The notes below the pieces were generated by a model that worked only from the letters and a program-made list of their open reading frames with translations, searched no databases and was not told where the DNA came from. Below, in pieces: positions 1 to 8,378 of a stretch of 18,462 nucleotides of DNA (positions are counted from its first letter, which is position 1; every line of letters starts with the position of its first letter). Source of the stretch: an uncultured Paracoccaceae bacterium. GTDB taxonomy: Bacteria; Pseudomonadota; Alphaproteobacteria; Rhodobacterales; Rhodobacteraceae. The DNA is taken from positions 1 through 18,462 of the forward strand of contig CAJXHQ010000011.1 in assembly GCA_913054485.1 (NCBI GenBank), in the 5' to 3' direction. The position numbers and the translations under genes were made by a program.

Positions 1-3000
1 TTGGCCGACACCGGGGTCTCACCGCCGATCGGCGCGACCGTGCTGTCGACCAGCGACCACAGCAGCGACGGTGCTTCCGCGTAGCGCGGGCCCGACAGTT
101 CGTAATCGAAGATCGACCGGTGCCCCATCAGCGCCATCGCCTTGTCACGGGCATCCTTGCCAGCGCAGGAAGCGATCAGGCTGGAGGGTGCATTGGGCAG
201 CTCCGCATGCATCAGATGCGCCCGCAGCGCCGGGTCTCCGGCCGCAGCCTTGCCCGCCTCGCCCATGGTGAACCCTGCGATGATATTGACCTTCTCGGCC
301 TCCACATAGACATCGCGCACCAGCATGTCCTGCAGGGTTGCAATGGCTTCGATCAGCTTGGGCAGCAGCAGCGCGGCATAGTCCACCGCCTGCCAGACCG
401 CCAGCTTGTCCGCCAGTTCCGGCATCACTTCGCTGCGGAAGCGGGCGATCATCGGCCGCGCCTGTTTGCGCAGCTGCTTGGCCTTGCCCTCGGTCAGCTT
501 CAGCGTCATGCCCTCTTTCAGCGCCTTGTCGACATAGGTCTTGCCAAACAAACGCACCAGGTGGCCATCGCGCCCCTCGGGCAGCCCGTAGGGCACGCCG
601 AGCTGACGGCAGGCCAGGTCCACCGCGCCGCCGGGCGCCCAGAGACGGCCCATCAGCGAGAAGGACAGCGGCGCCGGGCGCGGCAGCACCTCGGACATCT
701 CGTCCTGCTCCAGGATTTCGGCCTCAGGGTCGGCATCGCCGAAATGGGTGAAGACATTGCGCCATTCCGCCAGACGGGCCTGATCCTCTGCGGTGCCCAG
801 CGCCAGCGTGGTGATGTCGCGGCTCTGCACGATCTGGAAGCACCCGTTGGCATAGGCCCATTCCACATCCTGCGGCGCGCCGAACAGCGCTTCGATCTCG
901 CGGCCCAGCTCCAGCAGCTCAGACACATCCAGTGTCTGGTCCTGATCCGCATCCGCAGGCTGGCCAGTGAAACGGCCGAAGCGCAGCGAGGTGGGTGTGA
1001 CGCGGCCCGACACCAGGTCTTCGCCGCAGCCTTCGACCCATTCCAGCATGGTCATGCCAGGGGCCATCGGGTCCTGGGTGAACAGCACGCCGGCATAATC
1101 CGCCTGCACCATTTCCTGCACCACGATATTGGCCTGATCGGCGCTGTCTTCCCCGGCGTAGCTCGCCGCGCGGTCCGAGGAGAAGCTTTCGACCACCTCG
1201 TCCAGCGCTGCGCGCATCTTCTCCGCGGTCACGTCCAGCACGCTTTCAAAGACGCCGGCAAAACTCTGATCCGCGCCGTCCTCATTGCTCGCGGAGGATC
1301 GCACGGCGCAGGGTTTGCTGCCCGCCAGCTGCCAGACCTTGGCGGCAAAGGCGTCCTTTTGCGTATCCGTCATGGCGCTGTAGCTGCGGATCGCTTCCGA
1401 ACGCAGCACCACGCCGCCGGGCACCGGCAGACCGGCCTTCTGCATCAGCGACAGGCGCAGGGCCTTATTGCCTGCCCCGGTCAGCTCCTCGCAGTAGCCC
1501 ATCGGGATGACGCCCCGCGGCAGCGCGGCCAGACGGCGCTTGTGGGCCGCCAGCGCCAGTTTTTCCGCCAGAGCGCCGTGCAGCCCGGTCACATAGGCAC
1601 GTTGCACCAACAGCAGTGTCAGGCTGAAACAGAGGTAGGCGTTGGCCGCCCCCGACAGGCTGAACACCATGGCAAAGAGCACCGGCACACCAAGCACCAT
1701 CCACAGAACCCGCGACCGTTTGGTCTTGGCCACGGCCCACAGCAGATAGACAGCCGCCAGCGCGCAGAACAGCGCAGGCATGACAAACAGCGGATCCGGC
1801 AGGCCGAAGTCCGCCATCCACAGGAACGGCAGCGCCAGGCTGGCGCTGGCCTCCTGCGCGGCGCTGACACCCAGCATCATCACCGGCAGGAACAGGAGAG
1901 CCGTCAGATTGCGCACCGGCGTCAGCCCCTTGTCCGCATAAAAAGCCTGCACAGCCCGCGCCTTGCGCTGCGGATCGTCCGCCAGTTTGGCTTTCAGCGC
2001 GTCCAGCTCGTCCTTGGTGGCAGCGGTGATCAGCTGGTCGCGTTCGGACTTCAGCGCCACCGGCAGCACCAGGATCCGGGTCACCAGCGACAGCGCCAGC
2101 AGGCCCAGCAGAATGTGGCTGCGCTCATGCACCCACAGCAATCCGGCCGCGACGGCAGAGATCGCCTTCTGCCACGGCCCGGTCTGCTGTTCGGTCAGCC
2201 AGTCCTGCACATGAGGTTTCGGCGGCGGCGCGATGAAATACTCCCAAGGGGTGGTGTAGCGGCCGCGGAAATCAAAACCGCGCTGTGCCAGTTCCAGCCC
2301 CAGCACCTGCCCCATGAAGCAGCTGCGGCGGTCGTAACATGCTACAATTGTCGGTTTTTTCTCAAAAGCTGAGATCAGGCGCAACAGCTCTTCGGTTGTC
2401 AGCGCGCGAATCGGGATATTGACGGCCCCCGGCAGATGGCCCGCAGCAAAATCCCCGGGATAGCGGGTGTCGACGATCTGCATGTTTTCCGTGTCCAGTA
2501 AGTTCTGGAAATCTGCCGTCGCGAGCAAAACGTCCTTATTCTGATATTCTGGAATCGCCCGCAGATCGGAGAGTGTCTTAACATCCGCGTCGCTGAATTT
2601 ACGTCCTTCAACAATCCATTTCGCGATGCCGCCGGCAATAAAACTGCAATCAATGCCCAGTTTGGCCAGCTCGGCGCAGGTTTCGGAACTCCTGTTGCCG
2701 TTGTGGCAGAACAGCACCACCTTCTGGCCCGGCTCAATCGGGCGCGACTGAACAAAATCAGGGAAGCGGACATGGGTTGCGCCCGGCAGGGTGCCCATGG
2801 CGTTTTCACCGGTCTCGCGGATATCGAAGAAGGCGGCCTCTCCGCTGCTCAGCAGGTCTGCCGCCTGATCCGTGGTGATCGCCAGAGGGTGATATTCCTG
2901 CTTCGAATAGCTGGTTTCTTTGAGCGTTTCATCCTTAATCTCAGTCCCGGAGAAGGTTGCCGGACGGACCAGGGTTGCCTGCAGCCTGGCAAGCTCAGCA

Positions 3001-3338
3001 GACTTATTATTGCTGTACTGCCAATAGTTTGCGTAGATCAGCGCGGCAACGGACAGGGCCAGAACGGCGATCAGCTTGACCGGGTAGCGAGCCGCCTTTG
3101 CCCCTGGGCGCGGTGCCAGGCCGAGCCGGGCGGCAATCATTGCGCCAAGGCCGGAAACCATCGCGATGCCGACAGCAAAGACCTGCGACAGCGAAGAGAC
3201 AGACCCGATGACCAGCTCAGGAGAAGGAATGGCGAAAGCAGCCGCCGGAACTGTAATGAAACCGGCAGCACACAACACATATTTCAGCCTTTGGCTGACG
3301 GCCCAGTTCCAGGCCGCTGTTGAAAAATTCTTCTTCAC
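1..3338 (-). CDS. Rhodanese x2 / YidC-Oxa1-like / PEP-synthase-like fusion protein, 3' end outside window
   Basis: Reading the minus strand from the GTG at 3338 gives at least 1112 uninterrupted codons that run off the left edge. Residues 20-36 look like a signal or first membrane segment, with more hydrophobic segments near 46-70 and 87-106. Rhodanese domain 1 (about 150-250) has the active-site loop CHNGNRS with Cys211. Rhodanese domain 2 (about 270-370) has VDTRYPGDFAAGHLPGAVNI and an atypical loop CYDRRSC (Cys334). Residues 395-582 resemble a YidC/Oxa1 core: five hydrophobic segments, TRILVLPVAL with the groove-type Arg421, and a charged loop (430-475) containing LKAKLADDPQ. From about 615 there is a PEP synthase/PPDK nucleotide-binding domain: GNKAL, AGLPVPGG, VRSSASNEDG (679-688), QSFAGVFESV, VQEMVQADYAGVLFTQDP and QDVEWAY. 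MGHRSIFDYELSGPR (from 1071) resembles the linker before the phosphohistidine domain, which would lie outside. The GTG has AGGA six bases upstream; an in-frame ATG at 3374 is the alternative. Function of the fusion is unknown. Confidence 0.85.
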   Translation of the reverse strand, partial: MKKNFSTAAWNWAVSQRLKYVLCAAGFITVPAAAFAIPSPELVIGSVSSLSQVFAVGIAMVSGLGAMIAARLGLAPRPGAKAARYPVKLIAVLALSVAALIYANYWQYSNNKSAELARLQATLVRPATFSGTEIKDETLKETSYSKQEYHPLAITTDQAADLLSSGEAAFFDIRETGENAMGTLPGATHVRFPDFVQSRPIEPGQKVVLFCHNGNRSSETCAELAKLGIDCSFIAGGIAKWIVEGRKFSDADVKTLSDLRAIPEYQNKDVLLATADFQNLLDTENMQIVDTRYPGDFAAGHLPGAVNIPIRALTTEELLRLISAFEKKPTIVACYDRRSCFMGQVLGLELAQRGFDFRGRYTTPWEYFIAPPPKPHVQDWLTEQQTGPWQKAISAVAAGLLWVHERSHILLGLLALSLVTRILVLPVALKSERDQLITAATKDELDALKAKLADDPQRKARAVQAFYADKGLTPVRNLTALLFLPVMMLGVSAAQEASASLALPFLWMADFGLPDPLFVMPALFCALAAVYLLWAVAKTKRSRVLWMVLGVPVLFAMVFSLSGAANAYLCFSLTLLLVQRAYVTGLHGALAEKLALAAHKRRLAALPRGVIPMGYCEELTGAGNKALRLSLMQKAGLPVPGGVVLRSEAIRSYSAMTDTQKDAFAAKVWQLAGSKPCAVRSSASNEDGADQSFAGVFESVLDVTAEKMRAALDEVVESFSSDRAASYAGEDSADQANIVVQEMVQADYAGVLFTQDPMAPGMTMLEWVEGCGEDLVSGRVTPTSLRFGRFTGQPADADQDQTLDVSELLELGREIEALFGAPQDVEWAYANGCFQIVQSRDITTLALGTAEDQARLAEWRNVFTHFGDADPEAEILEQDEMSEVLPRPAPLSFSLMGRLWAPGGAVDLACRQLGVPYGLPEGRDGHLVRLFGKTYVDKALKEGMTLKLTEGKAKQLRKQARPMIARFRSEVMPELADKLAVWQAVDYAALLLPKLIEAIATLQDMLVRDVYVEAEKVNIIAGFTMGEAGKAAAGDPALRAHLMHAELPNAPSSLIASCAGKDARDKAMALMGHRSIFDYELSGPRYAEAPSLLWSLVDSTVAPIGGETPVSA

Positions 3339-3580
3339 GGTTTTTCCTATTGGATTGGCGTTTTGACCATCCATCAACTTTAGGGTTAACTTGCCTAAAA
3401 GAAGTCGAAAATCTTACTGAATGGTTAATTCCGGCCGGAAAGCGCGAAACTATCAAAAATTGAGATCAAGATTTTCGGTCCGGGTTAACCAGATATTTTA
3501 AGAGTCGTAAGACTATCCCTCTACGAAGACCCGCCGGCGGGCTGGCCGGCAGCTGAAAACCAGCACATAAGGAAACCCTG
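3339..3580. promoter_or_regulatory. Divergent promoter region between the fusion gene and the binding-protein/kinase operon
   Basis: This 242-bp gap is clearly more AT-rich than its surroundings and must hold promoters for both directions. It contains GGTTAA at 3384-3389, 3423-3428 and 3483-3488 (two of them as GTTAAC), a perfect TTCCGGCCGGAA palindrome, and a second GC-rich palindrome (CCCGCCGGCGGG, 3530-3541) in the leader of the binding-protein gene. A TTGAGA at 3460-3465 could be a -35 element, but no convincing -10 follows at standard spacing. An AAGGA seven bases before the ATG at 3581 is the plus-strand ribosome binding site. Which protein binds here cannot be told from the sequence. 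Confidence 0.5.
3429..3440. repeat. Perfect 12-bp palindrome in the divergent promoter region
   Basis: TTCCGGCCGGAA is fully self-complementary and sits in otherwise AT-rich DNA, directly after one of the three GGTTAA motifs. It lies about 90 bp upstream of the fusion-gene start and 140 bp upstream of the binding-protein start, where an operator for a dimeric regulator would be expected. The role is inferred from symmetry and position only. Confidence 0.45.
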
Positions 3581-4480
3581 ATGACCTGCCCGACTTTGTT
3601 TTTGCGAGTATCCCGTCTGTTCCTTACCGCTGCGCTGTCCCGCGCGGCCCTTGGGGCAATTCTGGCCGCTACGGCCCTCTTGCTGACGTCGCCAGCCGCT
3701 CAGGCGGATGTCACGCTGACGTTCGGCACATATGCCGCTGACAAGCCCACCACCACGGTGAAAAAATACCGCCCCTTCCTGTCCTTCCTGGAAACAAGGA
3801 TGAGCGAAGAGCTGGGCGAAACAGTGCGGATCAAGATGAAAATCGCCAAGGAATACCAAGAGGGCATCGATGACCTGGCCACGGGTGCGGTTGATTTTGC
3901 GCGCTTCGGCCCGGCCTCCTACATCCACGTCAAAAACACTAATCCCGGCATTCAGCTGATCACCATGGAATCCAAGAAGGGCGAAAAGCGCTTCAAAGGC
4001 GTGATCGTCGTGCATGCGGACAGCCCGATTACCTCGGTGACGGAGCTGAAGGGCAAAAGCTTTGCCTTCGGGGATGAGCTGTCCACCATCGGCCGCTACC
4101 TGTCGCAGTCCGAACTGCTGGAGGCCGGTGTCTCCAGCTCCGATCTCAGCGGCTACGATTTTCTCGGCCGCCATGATCTCGTCGGCGAAGCCGTCGGGGC
4201 CGGGCGCTTCACCGCCGGGGCGCTGAAGGAAAGCACCTACCAGCAGCTTGTGGCCAAGGGCGTGCCGATCAAGGTCCTGGCCTCTTTTGACAATGTCACC
4301 AAACCCTGGCTGGCCTCTTCGGAAACCGACCCCGAGGTCGTCGCCGCCATGCGCAGGGTAATGCTGTCCTCTGAGAATGAAGAGATCGTGCGCCGGATTT
4401 CCAAGAACGGCTTTCTCGAAGGATCGGACGCGGACTATGACTTCGTCCGCCAGGGCATGGAGCGGAGCATGTCGTTCTGA
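3581..4480 (+). CDS. PhnD-like periplasmic substrate-binding protein
   Basis: The 299-residue product has a long signal peptide (hydrophobic stretch about 22-36, probable cleavage after Ala-Gln-Ala at 42). The mature protein begins DVTLTFGTYAADKP. This is typical of the PhnD/phosphite-phosphonate binding-protein family, which reads as 'tFG.y..dkp' followed by 'y.pfl.yLe' (here YRPFLSFLETRM) and the domain-crossing segment LATGAVDFARFGPASYI. Later, SVTELKGKSFAFGDELSTIGRYL matches the family's second-lobe helix and ligand loop. The start is supported by AAGGA seven bases upstream. It lies 47 bp before a membrane-bound hybrid kinase on the same strand, and no permease or ATPase gene accompanies it. 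It therefore more likely presents a ligand to the kinase than feeds a transporter. The true ligand (phosphonate, phosphite or something else) cannot be read from the sequence. Confidence 0.85.
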   Translation: MTCPTLFLRVSRLFLTAALSRAALGAILAATALLLTSPAAQADVTLTFGTYAADKPTTTVKKYRPFLSFLETRMSEELGETVRIKMKIAKEYQEGIDDLATGAVDFARFGPASYIHVKNTNPGIQLITMESKKGEKRFKGVIVVHADSPITSVTELKGKSFAFGDELSTIGRYLSQSELLEAGVSSSDLSGYDFLGRHDLVGEAVGAGRFTAGALKESTYQQLVAKGVPIKVLASFDNVTKPWLASSETDPEVVAAMRRVMLSSENEEIVRRISKNGFLEGSDADYDFVRQGMERSMSF

Positions 4481-4527
4481 TCCCTTGCGGATGAACGGCC
4501 GGCTCTGCACACAGAAAATGTGACCGG

Positions 4528-6813
4528 ATGAAGCGTACAGGCATTATTCTTCAAATTGTTGCTTCCATGGCATTGGCGGCGGTACTGGTCGCCGGCGCTG
4601 TCGGCAGTCTCGCCCGCGAGGACGAGACCCGGCGCCTGCGGGCCCAGCTTACTGAACAGGCAGATATCACCATCTCGCTTCTCGGCGGGCTGATGATCGA
4701 GGCGATTATCGTCGAGGATGTTCCGGTTCTGGAAACCGCACTGCAGGAAGCCGTGGCCCGCAACCCGCAGATTCTCGCCATCCAGATTCTGAGCCCGCAG
4801 CGGCAGATGATTGCCGAAGCGCGCTCCTCTGAGGTCCGGGAAGAGGGTGAAACCGTCGTCCAGCAGCGGCCCGTCAGCTGGGAGGGCGAGGAGTTCGGCT
4901 TCATACACGTGCAATGGTCGATCCGCGAAGGCAAAGAGCTGATTGCGGCCAATGTGCGCAAGGTGCTGCTCTGGACCGGCGCGACCGTTGCGACGCTGTC
5001 GCTGGTTTTCCTGCTGCTGATGCACACGCTGGCCCTGCGGCCGCTGCAGATGATCCATCAGCGGATGTCAGACGCAATCAGCGGCCTGAAGCGGCCCAGT
5101 CTGGATCTGCCCTGGTATGCGTCGCGGGAATTTGCCGCGCTGAATTTCTCGGTCGGCGTCCTTGAAGACACTTTCGAGGAACGGGACGAGCGCGAGCATG
5201 CTTTGGAGCAGGCACGTGAACAGGCTGATATCGCCAATCGTGCCAAATCTGAGTTCCTGGCCAATATGAGCCATGAAATCCGCACCCCGATGAACGGGGT
5301 GATCGGCATGGCGGAACTAATGCTGGAAACTGATCTGGACGATGACCAGAAGATGTATGCCAGTACGATCTCTAAATCGGGCAGCGCGCTGCTTGCGATC
5401 ATCAACGATATTCTGAATTTCTCCAAGATCGAAGCTGACAAGATCGAACTGGAAACCGCCCCCTTCAACCTGCAGAGCGCGATGGAGGATATCGTCACCC
5501 TGTTGTCTCCCAAAACACAGGAAAAAGGCGTGGAAACCTCGCTGCGCTACGGCCCCGGCCTGCCGCAGGATTTCGAAGGGGACGCCGGCCGGATCCGCCA
5601 AGTGATCACGAATATCGCCGGAAACGCCGTCAAATTCACCTCGGAAGGGCACGTCCATATTGATGTGGACGGGGTTAAAAACGGGGAGGTCTACGATCTG
5701 ACCTTCACCGTCAGCGATACGGGAGTAGGCATTCCTGAGGATAGAATCGGGCATATTTTCAATGCTTTCGAGCAGGTCGACAACGCCGCCACCCGCAATT
5801 TCGAGGGAACCGGTCTTGGCCTTGCCATCTCAGCGCGGCTGATACGGCTGATGGGCGGATCAGTGGAAGTGGCTTCTGAGCCGGGCAAAGGCTCTGTCTT
5901 TACAATTTACCTGCCGCTGCCGGCCAGCGCACTGCATTGCGACCCGGTGCCTGCCGGGCAGAGGATCAAGTCCGGCCTGAACATCCTGATCGTCGATGAT
6001 CTCGAACTGAACCGTCACATTCTCGCAGAGCGCCTGTCGTCCTGGGAGGCGCACTGCACTGTTGCCTCTTCGGGGCCGGAAGCGCTGGAGATCCTGGCGG
6101 GCGCCCGTTCGCTGGGGCGCCGTTTCGACCTGATCATTCAGGACTATATGATGCCCGGAATGGATGGCCTGGAACTGGCGCAGCGCATCCGCGCCATCCC
6201 CGAGCACCGCAACCTGCCGGTGATCATTCTCTCCTCCGCCGATCAGCAGCTCGGAAAAGGTGCCAAGACCGCCCTTGCGCCCTGTGAAATGGTGCTGAAA
6301 CCGGTGCGCGCGGATCAGCTGCGCAATGTGATCAACCGCAGCCTTCAGCCGCAACCCGCAGCAGTTCAAACAGAGGCGGCACTGCCTTTTGGTGAAACAC
6401 CCTCGCAGGACAGCGGCGTGCTGCGGGTCCTGCTGGCCGAGGACAACCTGACCAATCAGCTGGTGGTGCGCAAAATGCTGAAGTCATACCCGGTCAATAT
6501 CGCCATCGCCGCCAACGGCGCAGAAGCGGTTGCGGCCTATGAGAGCCAGGCGCCAGATGTCGTGCTAATGGATATGATGATGCCCGAGATGGACGGGATC
6601 GAGGCAACCCAGCGGATCCGCATCCTGGAAAGCCGCCGCAGGCTGCAGCACTGCCCGGTGATCGCGCTCACGGCCAATGCCCTGCCCGGCGACCAAGAGA
6701 AATGCCTGGCCGCCGGCATGGATGATTTCCTCAGCAAGCCGGTCAGCAAAACGGCCCTTTGGGACGCCATCGTGAAATGGTCCGGCAACCGGCCCGCGGC
6801 CACTGGGACCTGA
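4528..6813 (+). CDS. Hybrid sensor histidine kinase with two receiver domains
   Basis: The 761-residue protein has a transmembrane segment at about 7-28, an extracytoplasmic region of about 115 residues, a second membrane segment at about 146-170, and a HAMP-like linker with a coiled coil (about 171-240). The HisKA domain carries [17 protein letters not shown] with phosphoacceptor His249. The ATPase domain follows with N box [10 protein letters not shown]1 [10 protein letters not shown] box FNAFEQVD and G2 GTGLGLA (about 355-460). Receiver 1 (about 484-605) has acidic Asp490/491, phosphoacceptor Asp539 and Lys591. Receiver 2 (about 632-750) has Glu638/Asp639, Asp682 and Lys737. Both receivers look intact. 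There is no Hpt domain, so phosphotransfer onward would need a separate Hpt protein or response regulator, and none is in the window. The close upstream binding-protein gene suggests a LuxP/LuxQ- or TorT/TorS-style pair. The target genes are unknown; the divergent fusion gene is a candidate. Confidence 0.93.
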   Translation: MKRTGIILQIVASMALAAVLVAGAVGSLAREDETRRLRAQLTEQADITISLLGGLMIEAIIVEDVPVLETALQEAVARNPQILAIQILSPQRQMIAEARSSEVREEGETVVQQRPVSWEGEEFGFIHVQWSIREGKELIAANVRKVLLWTGATVATLSLVFLLLMHTLALRPLQMIHQRMSDAISGLKRPSLDLPWYASREFAALNFSVGVLEDTFEERDEREHALEQAREQADIANRAKSEFLANMSHEIRTPMNGVIGMAELMLETDLDDDQKMYASTISKSGSALLAIINDILNFSKIEADKIELETAPFNLQSAMEDIVTLLSPKTQEKGVETSLRYGPGLPQDFEGDAGRIRQVITNIAGNAVKFTSEGHVHIDVDGVKNGEVYDLTFTVSDTGVGIPEDRIGHIFNAFEQVDNAATRNFEGTGLGLAISARLIRLMGGSVEVASEPGKGSVFTIYLPLPASALHCDPVPAGQRIKSGLNILIVDDLELNRHILAERLSSWEAHCTVASSGPEALEILAGARSLGRRFDLIIQDYMMPGMDGLELAQRIRAIPEHRNLPVIILSSADQQLGKGAKTALAPCEMVLKPVRADQLRNVINRSLQPQPAAVQTEAALPFGETPSQDSGVLRVLLAEDNLTNQLVVRKMLKSYPVNIAIAANGAEAVAAYESQAPDVVLMDMMMPEMDGIEATQRIRILESRRRLQHCPVIALTANALPGDQEKCLAAGMDDFLSKPVSKTALWDAIVKWSGNRPAATGT

Positions 6814-6828
6814 TTCTCCTGGCCCGGG

Positions 6829-7626
6829 TCAGCGCCGGGTCAGCAGCCGCAGGCCGCTCGACAGGGTGAACAGCACCGCGGCCAGGCAGACAATCGACGG
6901 GCCCGCCGGGGCATCGGCGCTGAATGACAGCTGCAGACCGCCCAGTACCGACACTGTGCCCGCGGCCATTGCCGCCACGGCCATGCGTTCCGGCGTGGCC
7001 GCAAAGGGCCGGGCCGTTGCCGCCGGGATGATCAGCATGGCCGCAATCAGCAGCACGCCGACCACCTTGATTGCCACCGCCACGACCAGCGCCAGCGCCA
7101 GGGTCAGCACCAGCTGCTCGCGCCGGGGATCAATGCCGGCCGCATAGGCGAGATCCGGGTTCAGCGTTGCCGTCAGCAGACCATTCCAGCGCCAGCGCAA
7201 CAGCAGGATGACCAGCAGCGCCCCGCCCCAGATCACCAGCAAATCCATCCGGCTGACCGCCAGGATGTCGCCGAACAAATAGGCCATCAGGTCGATCCGC
7301 ACCCCAGGCACAAAAGACACTGCCACCAGGCCGAAGGCGAGCGAACTATGGGCCAGCACGCCTAGGAGCGTATCCATCGCATAGCCCCGCCCGGTCAGGC
7401 CGGAAACCACAACGGCCATGGCAAGCGCCACCACCAGCACGCCGCCAAACACCGGCACGTCCAGCGCCAGGGCAAGCGCCACCCCCAGGATCGAGGCATG
7501 CGCCGTGGCGTCGCCGAAATAGGCCATCCGCCGCCACACCACGAAGCAGCCAAGCGGCGCGGCCGCCAGGGCCACACCCAGCCCGGCCAGTGCCGCACGG
7601 ATCAGGAAATCATCGAGAAAGCTCAT
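6829..7626 (-). CDS. znuB: Zinc ABC transporter permease ZnuB
   Basis: The 265-residue protein belongs to the ABC-3 (metal) permease family and is hydrophobic throughout, with about eight predicted membrane segments. Family landmarks are the N-terminal MSFLDDFLIRAALAG, the VWRRMAYFGDATAHASILGVAL segment (the family has 'rR.ay.GdalsHa.l.Gval') and the late KVVGVLLIAAMLIIPAATAR segment. It forms the inner-membrane channel that passes Zn2+ from ZnuA into the cytoplasm using ZnuC. The ATG overlaps the znuC stop by four bases (ATGA), so the two are translationally coupled. Its stop lies only 15 bp from the convergent kinase stop. Identity as zinc rather than manganese transport is supported by the adjacent zur, znuA and Zur boxes. 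Confidence 0.93.
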   Translation of the reverse strand: MSFLDDFLIRAALAGLGVALAAAPLGCFVVWRRMAYFGDATAHASILGVALALALDVPVFGGVLVVALAMAVVVSGLTGRGYAMDTLLGVLAHSSLAFGLVAVSFVPGVRIDLMAYLFGDILAVSRMDLLVIWGGALLVILLLRWRWNGLLTATLNPDLAYAAGIDPRREQLVLTLALALVVAVAIKVVGVLLIAAMLIIPAATARPFAATPERMAVAAMAAGTVSVLGGLQLSFSADAPAGPSIVCLAAVLFTLSSGLRLLTRR

Positions 7627-8378
7627 TCCGCAGCCTCATGCGAAGGGTCGTGTTCATGTCCACAGCCTTCGCCGTGACTGTGGTTGTGCTCGTGCCGGTA
7701 GAGCGCCAGCGCGCCCTGCGTGCCGGAACCGAAGAGCGCCCGGTATTCGGGCGCAGAGGCCACATGTTCCGGTGCGCCCTCGCAGCAGATATGCCCGTTG
7801 AGGCAAATGACCCGGTCCGAAGCCGCCATCACCACGTGCAGCTCGTGGCTGACCATCAGCACCGCACAGCCTATGGTTCGGCGCACCTCCTCGATCTGGC
7901 GGTAGAAGGCCGCAGATCCGGGCTGGTCCAGCCCTTGGGTGGCCTCGTCCAGGATCAGCAGCTGCGGATCATTCAGCAAGGCGCGCGCCAGCAGAACCCG
8001 CTGGAACTGGCCGCCCGACAGCCCGGCCATCTGGCGCCCGGACAGCTTGCCCGCCCCGGCGCGTTCCAGCGCCTTTTCAGCGGCCCCATCCGAAACCCTG
8101 CGCGGCAGGCTCAGGAAGCGGCGGACGCTCAGCGGCAGGGTCGGATCGATGTGCAGCTTCTGCGGCACATAGCCGATCCGCAGCCCCCCGGCGCGGGTTA
8201 CTGAGCCTTCACAGGGCTTCAGGGCGCCGATAATGCCACGCAGCAGGGTCGATTTGCCCGATCCATTGGGGCCAACCACGGTGACAATCTCCCCGGCATC
8301 AATGGAGAAATCCACTCCACTCAGCACCGGGCTGCCACTGTGACGGAAGGCAGCACCCTGGATCGTAACCAGGCTCAT
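7623..8378 (-). CDS. znuC: Zinc ABC transporter ATP-binding protein ZnuC
   Basis: This 251-residue ABC ATPase starts at the ATG at 8378, which overlaps the zur stop by four bases. The open frame extends further upstream, but only inside zur. Visible motifs are Walker A GPNGSGKS (36-43), the Q-loop Gln73 in YVPQ, the signature LSGGQ (120-124), Walker B LLILDE (140-145) and the switch His178. The C-terminus carries a His-rich tail (about 228-248, with HEHNHSHGEG and HEHDPSHE) that could bind zinc, as seen in some ZnuC proteins. It energises ZnuB and lies in the zur-znuC-znuB unit under Zur control. Confidence 0.94.
   Translation of the reverse strand: MSLVTIQGAAFRHSGSPVLSGVDFSIDAGEIVTVVGPNGSGKSTLLRGIIGALKPCEGSVTRAGGLRIGYVPQKLHIDPTLPLSVRRFLSLPRRVSDGAAEKALERAGAGKLSGRQMAGLSGGQFQRVLLARALLNDPQLLILDEATQGLDQPGSAAFYRQIEEVRRTIGCAVLMVSHELHVVMAASDRVICLNGHICCEGAPEHVASAPEYRALFGSGTQGALALYRHEHNHSHGEGCGHEHDPSHEAAE

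Noticed and set aside
120..2372. 750-codon plus-strand open frame
   Set aside because: It lies antisense to the fusion gene, which has clear domain matches. Its translation is an Arg/His/Gln-rich string without any recognisable domain, as expected for an antisense frame in GC-rich DNA.
6814..6828. Terminator between the kinase gene and znuB
   Set aside because: Only 15 bp separate the convergent stops, with no stable hairpin plus T run. Any termination signal would have to lie in the coding sequences and I do not see one.
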